Shown in pieces: positions 34,383-43,013 of a stretch of 64,000 nt of DNA. Location of the stretch: the NCBI GenBank assembly GCA_964454795.1, contig CAYVUM010000002.1, positions 4,134 to 68,133 on the forward strand, read 5' to 3'. Under the pieces are notes generated by a model. It was not told the DNA's origin. It worked only from the letters and a program-made list of their open reading frames with translations, and ran no database searches. A program made the translations under genes and the position numbers. Origin of the DNA: CAYVUM01 sp964454795. GTDB taxonomy: Bacteria > Pseudomonadota > Alphaproteobacteria > Rhodospirillales > Defluviicoccaceae. How positions within the stretch are numbered: the stretch's first letter is position 1; each line of letters starts with the position of its first letter.

Positions 34383-34915
34383 CCAGACCGACGACCCCCC
34401 AACCGCCCGTCAAGGAAGGCCCACGGATCAATGAGGAAATCACCGTCCCGAAAGTCCGGGTGATTGGTGCCGCCGGCGAACAGCTCGGGATTCTGTCGAT
34501 CACCGAAGCGCGTCGTGCGGCCCTCGATGCGGGTCTTGACCTTGTTGAGGTGGCCGGCACCGCCGATCCGCCAGTGTGCAAGATTCTCGACTACGGAAAA
34601 TTCAAGTACGAGAGTCAGAAAAAGAAAAACGAAGCCCGGAAAAAGCAAAAGGTCATCGAGGTCAAGGAGATTAAAATGCGGCCGGGAATTGACGAGCATG
34701 ATTACAATGTCAAGCTCGGTCATATGCGCCGCTTCCTTGACGAGGGTGACAAAGTCAAGGTGACGATCCGCTTTCGCGGCCGGGAGCTTGCCCACCAGGA
34801 CCTGGGTCTCAAGGTCCTCGACCGGGTCCGGGAGGAGCTCGACGAACTGGCCAAGGTCGAGCAATTTCCGAAGGTCGAAGGCCGGCAGATGATCATGGTG
34901 ATTGCGCCGCGCTGA
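34379..34915 (+). CDS. infC: Translation initiation factor IF-3
   Basis: 178 residues, normal for IF3, if translation starts at ATA 34379. No ATG, GTG or TTG occurs at a suitable place, and a strong AAAGGAG is 8 bases upstream. The N-terminal domain has PRINEEITVPKVRVIGAAGE and the linker/C-terminal domain has the lysine-rich KKKNEARKKQKVIEVKEIKM and VTIRFRGRELAHQ. IF3 binds the 30S subunit, blocks 50S joining and rejects non-canonical start codons; its own rare start gives negative feedback. Next genes are rpmI and rplT, as in most bacteria. Confidence 0.95.
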   Translation: MARPTTPQPPVKEGPRINEEITVPKVRVIGAAGEQLGILSITEARRAALDAGLDLVEVAGTADPPVCKILDYGKFKYESQKKKNEARKKQKVIEVKEIKMRPGIDEHDYNVKLGHMRRFLDEGDKVKVTIRFRGRELAHQDLGLKVLDRVREELDELAKVEQFPKVEGRQMIMVIAPR

Positions 34916-35108
34916 GGCACCTCCGCCTGCCCTTGCATTCCCCGGGCTGCACCCGTATAAGCCCTGGCTTCAGGCCAAAGCTGCCGGGGTCGGGGCCGGG
35001 TTGTCCGGGCCGCGAACATCCGTCGTCCGGCAGCAGATTGCAGAAGCCTGTCGCTGCCGGCAACGGTGGTGGAGCATCGATCCGCGCCAGCCAATTAAGG
35101 AGCGCCAC

Positions 35109-35306
35109 ATGCCTAAGATGAAGACGAAGTCCGCGGCCAAAAAGCGGTTCGGCGTTACCGGCTCGGGCAAAATTCGTGCCAATGTCGCCTACAAGCGCCA
35201 TAACCTTCGCAAGCGATCACAAAAAATGAAGCGCAAAGCGCGTGGCACCTTTACTCTTGAGAAAGGTGACTCCCGTCTCGCCAAATCGTGCCTTCCCTAC
35301 GCCTGA
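35109..35306 (+). CDS. rpmI: 50S ribosomal protein L35
   Basis: 65 residues, very basic, beginning MPKMKTKSAAKKRFGVTGSG, which is the L35 family start. AAGGAG lies 7-9 bases upstream of the ATG at 35109. It is a structural component of the 50S subunit. The 193-base gap from infC contains several GC-rich stems and could hold an r-protein-responsive leader, but I cannot define one. Confidence 0.97.
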   Translation: MPKMKTKSAAKKRFGVTGSGKIRANVAYKRHNLRKRSQKMKRKARGTFTLEKGDSRLAKSCLPYA

Positions 35307-35319
35307 GGAGCTCTGAGCA

Positions 35320-35685
35320 ATGGCCCGTGTTAAGCGGGGCGTGACAAGCCACGCCCGCCACAAGAAAATCCTCAAAAAGGCCGAGGGGTTCAGCGGTCGC
35401 GCCAAGAACACGATCCGGATCGGCCGGCAGCGGGTCGAAAAAGCACTGCAGTACCAGTACCGCGACCGGCGCACGAAGAAGCGGCAGTTCCGGCGGCTGT
35501 GGATCGTTCGGATCAATGCCGGTGCCCGCGAGCACGGCCTGACCTATGCCCAACTGATCAACGGCCTCGCCCGCGCCGAGATCGAAGTGGATCGCAAGGT
35601 GCTGGCTGACCTCGCGGTCCGTGAACCGGACGCTTTCAAAGCGCTGGTTGACAGCGCGCGCAACGCCCTCGAAAAAGCCGCGTGA
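35320..35685 (+). CDS. rplT: 50S ribosomal protein L20
   Basis: 121 residues. The family start MARVKRGVTSHARHKKILKK and the conserved RDRRTKKRQFRRLWIVRINA are present. L20 binds 23S rRNA early in 50S assembly and in other bacteria represses the rpmI-rplT unit. It starts 14 bases after rpmI. Confidence 0.98.
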   Translation: MARVKRGVTSHARHKKILKKAEGFSGRAKNTIRIGRQRVEKALQYQYRDRRTKKRQFRRLWIVRINAGAREHGLTYAQLINGLARAEIEVDRKVLADLAVREPDAFKALVDSARNALEKAA

Positions 35686-35776
35686 CGATCCGCCGGGCGG
35701 CGGCACCGGCGGCTTCGTCCTGACCCTGGCCCCCTGCACAAGCGCGAGACCGCGCCGCGAGGCGAACGGCAAACCC

Positions 35777-36853
35777 ATGGACACACCGGACTCCCTGCGG
35801 GACTCCCTGCTCGCCGCGGTCACCGCGGCCCCCGATCTGGAGACGCTGGAACGGCTGCGGATCGCCGAACTGGGCAAGAAGGGACGCATCACCGCGCTGA
35901 TGAAAGGCCTCGGCAACCTCTCACCCGAGGAGCGCCGGGAAGCCGGGGCGGCCCTCAACCAGTTGAAAGACGAGGTCTCGGCCGCCCTGGAAGCGCGCAA
36001 GGCGGCGCTGGCTGATGCCGCTCTCGAGGAACGGCTCGCCAACGAGGTGGTGGACGTCACCCTGCCGGTGCGACCCGAGCCGGCCGGCTCGGTGCACCCG
36101 GTCAGCCAGACCATCGATGAGATCGTCGCGATCTTCGGGGAGATGGGCCTCACTGTCGCCGAAGGCCCGGATATCGAGGACGACTGGCACAACTTCACCG
36201 CCCTGAACATGCCCCCTGAACACCCGGCGCGGCAGGAACACGACACCTTCTACCTGCCGGGCAATCGGGAGGGGCTGCGGATGGTTCTGCGCACGCACAC
36301 CTCCAACGTTCAGATCCGGACGATGCTGAAGCAGCAGCCGCCGATCCGGATCATCGCCCCGGGGCGCACCTATCGCTGCGATTCCGACGCCACCCACTCG
36401 CCAATGTTCCACCAGGTGGAAGGGCTCGTGGTCGACGAACAGACCCATATGGGCCATCTCAAGGGCTGCCTGATCGAGTTCTGCCGGGCGTTCTTTGATA
36501 TCGACGATCTGCCGGTGCGGTTCCGCCCCAGCTTTTTTCCATTCACCGAGCCGTCAGCGGAGGTGGACATCGGCTGTACCCGCGCCGGCGGCCAGCTCAA
36601 GATCGGCCGCGGCGACGACTGGCTGGAAATCCTGGGTTGCGGCATGGTCAACCCGCGGGTACTGGGGAATTGCGGCATCGACCCCGAGCGCTACCAGGGC
36701 TTCGCGTTCGGCATGGGGATCGAGCGGATCGCCATGCTGAAATACGGTATTCCGGACCTGCGCACTTTCTATGAGTCCGATCTGCGCTGGCTCCGCCACT
36801 ACGGTTTCAATGCCCTTCAGGTGCCGTCCATGGTCGGAGGGCTGGACCCGTGA
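35777..36853 (+). CDS. pheS: Phenylalanine-tRNA ligase alpha subunit
   Basis: 358 residues from the ATG at 35777, which begins MDTPDSLRDSLLAAV as in homologues; longer frames reach back into rplT and are unlikely. An N-terminal coiled coil (~1-90) is followed by the class II catalytic domain: motif 2 in RTYRCDSDATHSPMFHQVEG, FRPSFFPFTEPSAEVD, and motif 3 GFAFGMGIERIAMLKYG. It works with PheT as an alpha2-beta2 enzyme charging tRNA-Phe. Its TGA overlaps the pheT GTG. Confidence 0.97.
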   Translation: MDTPDSLRDSLLAAVTAAPDLETLERLRIAELGKKGRITALMKGLGNLSPEERREAGAALNQLKDEVSAALEARKAALADAALEERLANEVVDVTLPVRPEPAGSVHPVSQTIDEIVAIFGEMGLTVAEGPDIEDDWHNFTALNMPPEHPARQEHDTFYLPGNREGLRMVLRTHTSNVQIRTMLKQQPPIRIIAPGRTYRCDSDATHSPMFHQVEGLVVDEQTHMGHLKGCLIEFCRAFFDIDDLPVRFRPSFFPFTEPSAEVDIGCTRAGGQLKIGRGDDWLEILGCGMVNPRVLGNCGIDPERYQGFAFGMGIERIAMLKYGIPDLRTFYESDLRWLRHYGFNALQVPSMVGGLDP

Positions 36854-39273
36854 AGTTCACGTTGTCCTGGCTGAAGGACCATCTGGACACCGATGCCGGG
36901 GTCGAGGAGATCGGCTACCGGCTGACGATGACCGGCCTGGAGATCGAGGAGATCGTCGATCCCGCCGCCGGCCTCGAGTCCTTTGTCGTCGCTCGGGTTG
37001 TCGAGGCGGTCCCGCACCCGAACGCGCACAAGCTGCGGGTCTGCACCGTCGACACCGGGTCTGAAACGGTCCAGGTGGTGTGCGGCGCTCCCAACGCCCG
37101 CGCCGGGATGAAGGGCGTATTCGCGCCGGTCGGCGCCTATGTTCCCGGAACCGGCCTGACCCTGAAGCAGGCGGCGATCCGCGGCGTCGACAGCTGCGGG
37201 ATGCTGCTGTCGGAACGGGAGATGGGACTGTCCGATGCCCACGATGGCATCGTCGACCTGCAGGGAGACGCCCCGGTCGGCGCCCGCGCGGTGGACGTTA
37301 TGGGCCTCGCCGATCCGGTCTTCGACGTGGCGATCACCCCAAACCGTGGCGACTGCCTCGGGGTGCGCGGCATGGCCCGCGACCTTGCCGCTGCCGGCCT
37401 TGGCCGGTTGAAGCCGCTCACCATCGGGGCCGTGCCTGGCGGGTTCGAAAGCCCGATCGGCGTTCACCTGGAGTTTGCAGCCGGGACCGCTTCGGCGTGC
37501 CCGTACTTCGTCGGTCGGATGGTGCGCGGGCTTCGCAACGGGCCGAGCCCGGAGTGGCTGCAGCGCCGGCTGCTGGCCGTGGGCTTGAAGCCGATCTCGG
37601 CGCTGGTCGACATCACCAACTACATCACGTTCGATCTGTGCCGGCCGCTGCATGTGTTCGACGCCGCGCAGGTGCGGGGCGACCTGCACGTCCGACTCGC
37701 CCGGCCAGGTGAACGCCTGCGTGCCCTCAACGGCCGGGATTACCCGCTCGATCCCGAAATGACCGTCATCGCTGACGATCGTGAGGCTGAAGCGCTGGCC
37801 GGAGTGATTGGCGGCGAGCGGACCGGCTGTACCGCGGAGACCGTCGATGTGTTCATCGAGTCGGCGCTGTTCGATCCGGTGCGCACAGCGGCGACGGGCC
37901 GCAAGCTCGACCTCCAGACCGACGCCCGCTACCGGTTTGAGCGCGGCATCGATCCGGCGTTCGTGATCGGCGGGGCCGAGTTGGCAACCCGGATGATCCT
38001 GGAATTGTGCGGTGGCGAGCCGTCCCGTCTCGTCATCGCCGGCGCCGAGCCGCCGCGCCAACCGGCGATCCCGTTTCGCCCGGGGCGGCTCGCCTCCCTT
38101 TGTGGCGTCGAGGTTCCGCCCCGGCGGATCGTCGAGATACTCGACACCCTCGGCTTCGCTGTGGAGGGGGCCGACGGCGAGCCGGGCGAGGTGTGGCAGG
38201 TGAGGCCGCCCACGTGGCGCAGCGACCTCGATGGTGAAGCCTGCGTGGTCGAAGAAGTGATCCGCCTGCACGGCTATGAGCACATTCCGGTGGTTCCGAT
38301 GGCCCGGGAAGCCGCCTCCGCCCTGCCCCATCCGGCCCTCGACAGCGGCCAGCGCCGACGGGTGCTGGCCCGCCGGTTGCTCGCTGCCCGCGGGCTGACC
38401 GAAGCGGTGACATTTTCGTTCTTGCCGGCCGCCCAGGCCGACCTGTTCGGCGGCGTCAGCGAGACGCAACGGCTGGTCAATCCGATCAGTACCGATCTCG
38501 ATGTGATGCGGCCGTCGCCGTTGCCGAACCTGATCTCCGCCTGCGTCCGGAACGCCGCCCGCGGCTATCCGGACGTGGCGCTGTTCGAGGTGGGTCCCCA
38601 ATACGCGGGCGACCGGCCAGCGGACCAGAGCTGGGTCGCCGCCGGGGTCCGCGCCGGCCGCACCGGTCCCCGCCACTGGTGCCAGCCGCCCCGCGACGTG
38701 GACGTGTTCGACGCCAAGGCCGACGCGCTGGCGGTGCTGGCCGCGCTCGGCGTCCCGGTCGATCGCGCCCAGGTCACCGCCGGAGCACCTGCCTGGTACC
38801 ATCCGGGCCGCTCGGGGGTGATCCGGCTGGGACCGAAGACGCTGCTCGCGGCCTTCGGCGACATGCATCCGCGGGTCGCCCGGGCCCTCGACGTGGCCGG
38901 GCGGCTGGTTGCCTTCGAGGTGTTCCTGGACGCTATCCCGGCCCGCAAGGGCAAGGGAGGCGCACTTCGCCCGGCACTCGCCGCGTCCGCGTTCCAGCCA
39001 TTGGAACGGGATTTTGCCTTCGTTGTTGCGGCCGGGCTGCCGGCGGACGACCTGGTCCGGGCGGTCCGCGCCGCCGACGACGCCCTGATCCGGGATGTGC
39101 GGGTGTTCGACGTTTTCACAGGGCCCGGTGTCGGCGAGGGCCAGAAGTCGCTGGCGGTGACGGTGATTCTGCAACCGATGGAGCGAACCCTTACCGACGC
39201 CGACCTGGACGCCTTTGCCGGCCGGGTGGTCGCAAGCGTTTCGAGCCGGACCGGCGGCATCTTGCGCACCTGA
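36850..39273 (+). CDS. pheT: Phenylalanine-tRNA ligase beta subunit
   Basis: 807 residues, standard size. Domain order: N-terminal B1 part, a tRNA-binding OB fold (VVARVVEAVPHPNAHKLRVC, ~44-155), B3/B4 editing domain, B5, a catalytic-like core, and the FDX-ACB domain (ATAFQPLERDFAFVV region to the end). The beta subunit recognises tRNA and hydrolyses Tyr-tRNA-Phe. Translation is coupled to pheS by a GTGA overlap. Confidence 0.97.
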   Translation: MKFTLSWLKDHLDTDAGVEEIGYRLTMTGLEIEEIVDPAAGLESFVVARVVEAVPHPNAHKLRVCTVDTGSETVQVVCGAPNARAGMKGVFAPVGAYVPGTGLTLKQAAIRGVDSCGMLLSEREMGLSDAHDGIVDLQGDAPVGARAVDVMGLADPVFDVAITPNRGDCLGVRGMARDLAAAGLGRLKPLTIGAVPGGFESPIGVHLEFAAGTASACPYFVGRMVRGLRNGPSPEWLQRRLLAVGLKPISALVDITNYITFDLCRPLHVFDAAQVRGDLHVRLARPGERLRALNGRDYPLDPEMTVIADDREAEALAGVIGGERTGCTAETVDVFIESALFDPVRTAATGRKLDLQTDARYRFERGIDPAFVIGGAELATRMILELCGGEPSRLVIAGAEPPRQPAIPFRPGRLASLCGVEVPPRRIVEILDTLGFAVEGADGEPGEVWQVRPPTWRSDLDGEACVVEEVIRLHGYEHIPVVPMAREAASALPHPALDSGQRRRVLARRLLAARGLTEAVTFSFLPAAQADLFGGVSETQRLVNPISTDLDVMRPSPLPNLISACVRNAARGYPDVALFEVGPQYAGDRPADQSWVAAGVRAGRTGPRHWCQPPRDVDVFDAKADALAVLAALGVPVDRAQVTAGAPAWYHPGRSGVIRLGPKTLLAAFGDMHPRVARALDVAGRLVAFEVFLDAIPARKGKGGALRPALAASAFQPLERDFAFVVAAGLPADDLVRAVRAADDALIRDVRVFDVFTGPGVGEGQKSLAVTVILQPMERTLTDADLDAFAGRVVASVSSRTGGILRT

Positions 39274-39309
39274 CCGCCGGCTCCCCATTTTTGAGCGACA
39301 CGCCGGACA

Positions 39310-40251
39310 ATGCCGATGACTGCGGATCTGACCCGACGAAAATTTCTCGCTCTTGCCACCGCGATCGGCGCCGGCTCGCTGGTCGCGCCCGGTTCTGGCC
39401 GGGCTGCGGTCGATTATTCGGGCCAGGACGATCTGGTCGGCGAGTTGCGCTTCTACACCACGGCTTACGAAGACACGCTGCTTCAGGTCGCCCGTGACCA
39501 CGGCCTCGGCCTGATCGAGTTGATGGCCGCCAATCGCGGGGTGGACCCGTGGTTGCCTGGCGACAACCGCCGGCTGCTGCTGCCAACCGCGCACGTCCTG
39601 CCCGATGCGTCGCGCCGCGGTATCATCATTAATCTCGCCGACCTCCGCCTCTATCTGTTCGGAAAGGACGGACAGGCGGTGGCGAGCTTTCCGCTCGGCG
39701 TCGGCCGCGATGGCGCCCGCACGCCAAAGGGAAGAACGAAGGTGGTGCGCAAAGCAAAAGACCCGGCGTGGCATCCGCCCGCATCCATCCGCCGCGAGGA
39801 TCCGGAACTGCCAGGCCGGGTTCCGCCGGGGCCGGACAATCCCCTTGGCACACGGGCGCTTTATCTGGGATGGCCGGCCTACCTGATCCACGGCACCAAC
39901 AAGCCCTACGGCGTCGGCCGGCGGGTCAGCCATGGCTGCATCCGGATGTATCCGGAAAACGTTGAGTGGCTGTATGAACAGGTCCCGGTCGGCACGCCGG
40001 TGACGGTGGTGGATCAGCGGGTCAAGCTGGGCCGTCGCAACGGTGATCTGTTCCTGGAGGTGACCCCCTCGCGGGAGCAGATCGACCAGATCGAGGAGAG
40101 CGGCGTGCCCGACTTGGAGTCCGACGTCCTCGAGGTCGACCCGGACCCGATCGTCGAGGCGGCCGGCAACGACGAATGGCGGCTCAACTGGACGATGATC
40201 AACTGGGCGTACGCCCAGCGTGAGGGGATCCCTGTTCAGATCACCCGGTGA
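39310..40251 (+). CDS. L,D-transpeptidase (YkuD/ErfK family), Tat-exported
   Basis: 313 residues; an ATG two codons later is an alternative start. A twin-arginine signal (TRRKFLALATAIGAG) sends it to the periplasm. A LysM-like region (~45-95, YTTAYEDTLLQVARDHGLG) precedes the YkuD domain, in which the catalytic signature HGTNKPYGVG...SHGCIRMYP carries the nucleophile Cys and catalytic His. It likely forms 3-3 peptidoglycan cross-links or attaches protein to the wall. The C terminus (~260-313) is acidic. It converges on the methyltransferase gene with a 16-base overlap of 3' ends. Confidence 0.92.
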   Translation: MPMTADLTRRKFLALATAIGAGSLVAPGSGRAAVDYSGQDDLVGELRFYTTAYEDTLLQVARDHGLGLIELMAANRGVDPWLPGDNRRLLLPTAHVLPDASRRGIIINLADLRLYLFGKDGQAVASFPLGVGRDGARTPKGRTKVVRKAKDPAWHPPASIRREDPELPGRVPPGPDNPLGTRALYLGWPAYLIHGTNKPYGVGRRVSHGCIRMYPENVEWLYEQVPVGTPVTVVDQRVKLGRRNGDLFLEVTPSREQIDQIEESGVPDLESDVLEVDPDPIVEAAGNDEWRLNWTMINWAYAQREGIPVQITR

Positions 40252-40877
40252 TCGCGTCCCGGCTCCTGCGGAACGATACCGACCAGGCTGATCGGGACGT
40301 TCCGGCCGGCGCCGTGGTAGTCAACGGCCGTTTCCACGAACCCGGCGCGCTCCATGGCCTCAAAGGCCCGCTTCTCCAGCCGGCTGTCGCCGTCGCGCCG
40401 GAACACCAGAACCAGCCGGCCACCGGGCTTGAGCACCCGGCGGATCTCCGCGACATCATCGTCGGGCCGGGGCCAGTGCGGAAAGCTCTCGATCGCGAAC
40501 GCCCTGGCGAACCAGTGGTCCAGGTAGGGCAGGCGGGAGACCGCAGCTTGGCGGACCTCAAGCCGGCCATACTCGATCGCCTCGATATTGCGGCGGATGG
40601 CGAGCCTCGCCATCAGCGCCGAATGGTCGATCCCGGTAACGAAGCCGAGATGATCACGCTCTATCAGGGCGGCGATCGCCCGGCCGGTCCCGCAGCCCAC
40701 TTCCAGCACGTTGTCCATCGCCGTCAGGTCAAGCTTATCGAGCGCGATGCGGATCAACCGGCTGTTTCTGAGGCCGGTCAGCCGGCCGATCAGCGCGCCG
40801 ATGGTTCCCCTGGGATAGCGCCGCTGGCGGGTCAGCCAGTTCGTCGGATCCGGAGCACGTTGGGAAAAGTCAAGCAT
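40236..40877 (-). CDS. Class I SAM-dependent methyltransferase
   Basis: 213 residues. Motif I is VLEVGCGTGRAIAAL (~57-71), followed by an acidic loop end in TGIDHSALM and motif post-I/IV region FAIESFPHW, then LKPGGRLVLVF. This is a UbiE/Methyltransf_11-type fold; small-molecule substrate unknown. About 80 bases upstream lies a dyad resembling a CsoR/CstR-type operator, so the gene may respond to copper or reactive sulfur, but this is only inference. Confidence 0.82.
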   Translation of the reverse strand: MLDFSQRAPDPTNWLTRQRRYPRGTIGALIGRLTGLRNSRLIRIALDKLDLTAMDNVLEVGCGTGRAIAALIERDHLGFVTGIDHSALMARLAIRRNIEAIEYGRLEVRQAAVSRLPYLDHWFARAFAIESFPHWPRPDDDVAEIRRVLKPGGRLVLVFRRDGDSRLEKRAFEAMERAGFVETAVDYHGAGRNVPISLVGIVPQEPGRDHRVI

Positions 40878-40955
40878 CGGTCAGCTCATGTCTTCCCGTC
40901 GGTCCGCCGTTTTGGCCACGTGCCCGGCTTGTCCAGCACAGCGCCCTCTCTCCCT

Positions 40956-40975
40956 TATACCCCCTAACGGGTATA
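40956..40975. promoter_or_regulatory. Perfect dyad TATACCC-N6-GGGTATA, possible CsoR-family operator
   Basis: TATACCC (40956-40962) and GGGTATA (40969-40975) are exact inverted repeats around CCTAAC. The A-T-A-C-C-C-C pattern with a G-G-G-T-A-T mate resembles operators of the CsoR/CstR repressor family. It lies about 80 bases upstream of the methyltransferase start in an AT-rich patch, as expected for a promoter. Confidence 0.45.
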
Positions 40976-41131
40976 TTTTGGCTCGTTTTGGGCGCATCAA
41001 CGGGTTTGCTTAAGCGCCGCTTGCGGCCTGCTGTCCATCAAGCCGGGACATAGGCATTCATCATGGCCGATCGATGTCATGAACGAACCGCCGGCGACCG
41101 GGATTTCGCGTAAACTGATCCCCAATGAGGG

Positions 41132-42955
41132 TTATTCGACCGTCACGCTCTTGGCGAGGTTTCGTGGCTGATCCACGTCTGTGCCTTTGGCGACCGCTAC
41201 GTGATAGGCGAGTAACTGGACCGGGATGGTGTACAGGATCGGGGCAACGAACGGATCGACGGCCGGCAACTCGAGGGTCGCGGCCGCCATGGTGCCCAGC
41301 GTCTCGATCCCTCGCCGGTCGGAGAGGAAGATCACCCGGCCGCCGCGGGCGATCACCTCCTGCATGTTCGAGGCCGTCTTCTCGAACAGCTCGTCGCTGG
41401 GGGCGATCACGATGATCGGCATGTTCTCGTCGATCAGCGCGATCGGTCCATGCTTCATTTCCCCGGCAGCGTAGCCCTCGGCGTGGATATAGCTGATTTC
41501 CTTCAGCTTGAGCGCGCCTTCGAGGGCGATCGGGTAGCCGGTGCCGCGGCCGAGATAGAGCACGTCGCGGGCCTCGGCCACCTCTCGGGCAAGCTCGGCC
41601 AGCCGTTCGTCGTGGATCAGCACGTCGTTGGCGCGGCTCGGGACCTCGGTCAGCGACTGGCACAGGCGGGTCTCGGTGGCGCGGTCGATGGCACCGCGCG
41701 CTGCCGCCATGGCGATCACCAGGCAGGCGAGCACGGTCAGCTGGGTGGTGAAGGCCTTGGTCGACGCCACCCCGATTTCCGGACCGGCATGGGTCAGCAG
41801 GCAGGCATCGGAGGCCCGGGCCATCGAGCTTTCCGCGACGTTGACGATGCTGAGCACCTTCTGCCGCCGGCCCTGGGCGTAGCGCAGCGCTGCCAGGGTG
41901 TCAGCGGTTTCTCCCGACTGCGAGATGAAGATCGCCAGCCCGCCCTGCGGCAGATCGGCGTCGCGGTACCGGAACTCGGAGGCGATATCCACCTCGCAGG
42001 CGATCCGCGCGACCCGCTCGAACCAGTAACGGGCGACCATGGCGGCGTGATAGGAGGTGCCGCAGGCAACCATGGTGACCCGCGAAACCCGGGTCATGTC
42101 AAACGACAGCGGCGGCATGGTCACCACGTGGTTCCACGGATTGAGCAGCGCGTGCAGGGTGTCGCCAATCACCGTCGGCTGCTCGTAGATCTCCTTCAGC
42201 ATGAAATGGGCGTAGTTGCCCTTGCCGATCATCGCCCCGGAGGTGGCGGTCAGCTTGATCGGCCGCTCGACAATCGCGCCCGCAGCGTTGTAGAGCACGG
42301 CTCCGCCAGAGCGGACCACCGCCCAGTCGCCCTCCTCCAGGTAGCAGATACGCCGGGTCAGGGGCGCCAGTGCCAGGGCATCGGAGCCGAGGTACATCTC
42401 GCCATCGCCGTAACCGACGGCGAGCGGGCTGCCGCGCCGCGCACCGATCATCAGGTCGTTATGACCGGCGAACAGGATCGCGAGGGCGAAGGCGCCTTCG
42501 AGCCGGCCGAGCGACTTGCGCACCGCCTCCTCCGGCGAGTCCCCGGCGCGCAGATAGCTGGAAATCAGGTGAACGACGACCTCGGTATCGGTTTCGGTGC
42601 CGAACAGCACCCCGGCGGCGGTCAGCTCGGTGCGGAGCCGGTGGAAATTCTCGATGATCCCGTTGTGGACCAGCACCACCCGGTCATCGGCATGCGGATG
42701 GGCATTGTTCTCGGTGGGGGCCCCGTGGGTTGCCCAGCGGGTGTGACCAATACCGATATGACCGTTGACGGGCCGTTCGGCGAGTACCGCTTCCAGATTG
42801 ACGATCTTGCCTTCCGCCCGGCGCCGCTCGATTGTGCCGTTGGCGAGGGTTGCCACCCCGGCAGAGTCATACCCCCGGTACTCAAGACGCTTTAAGGCGT
42901 CGATCAGCAGCGGGCCGGCTTCGCCCCGTCCGATAATGCCGATAATACCGCACAT
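41132..42955 (-). CDS. glmS: Glutamine-fructose-6-phosphate aminotransferase (isomerizing)
   Basis: 607 residues from the ATG at 42955, giving MCGIIGIIG with the catalytic Cys2 exposed after Met removal; longer upstream frames cannot be right for this enzyme. The N-terminal glutaminase domain (1-~240) has GIGHTRWATHGAPTENNAHPH. Two SIS domains follow (SQSGETADTLAALR) and the C terminus ends in LAKSVTVE as in the family. It makes glucosamine 6-phosphate, the first step to UDP-GlcNAc for peptidoglycan and LPS. It lies downstream of glmU on the same strand, 58 bases apart. No glmS ribozyme is seen. Confidence 0.97.
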   Translation of the reverse strand: MCGIIGIIGRGEAGPLLIDALKRLEYRGYDSAGVATLANGTIERRRAEGKIVNLEAVLAERPVNGHIGIGHTRWATHGAPTENNAHPHADDRVVLVHNGIIENFHRLRTELTAAGVLFGTETDTEVVVHLISSYLRAGDSPEEAVRKSLGRLEGAFALAILFAGHNDLMIGARRGSPLAVGYGDGEMYLGSDALALAPLTRRICYLEEGDWAVVRSGGAVLYNAAGAIVERPIKLTATSGAMIGKGNYAHFMLKEIYEQPTVIGDTLHALLNPWNHVVTMPPLSFDMTRVSRVTMVACGTSYHAAMVARYWFERVARIACEVDIASEFRYRDADLPQGGLAIFISQSGETADTLAALRYAQGRRQKVLSIVNVAESSMARASDACLLTHAGPEIGVASTKAFTTQLTVLACLVIAMAAARGAIDRATETRLCQSLTEVPSRANDVLIHDERLAELAREVAEARDVLYLGRGTGYPIALEGALKLKEISYIHAEGYAAGEMKHGPIALIDENMPIIVIAPSDELFEKTASNMQEVIARGGRVIFLSDRRGIETLGTMAAATLELPAVDPFVAPILYTIPVQLLAYHVAVAKGTDVDQPRNLAKSVTVE

Positions 42956-43013
42956 TCGTCGATGATCCTCTTTCGGAGCTGCTCCACGGCCCGGCCAGCC
43001 GCAGCCCTGCCTG

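Noticed and set aside
36817..39933. Very long minus-strand frame opposite pheT
   Set aside because: It is a shadow of pheT and the transpeptidase gene, produced by high third-position GC; the plus-strand proteins are recognisable.
42956..43013. glmS ribozyme
   Set aside because: The upstream spacer is only 58 bases and shows no ribozyme core; those ribozymes are typical of Gram-positive bacteria.
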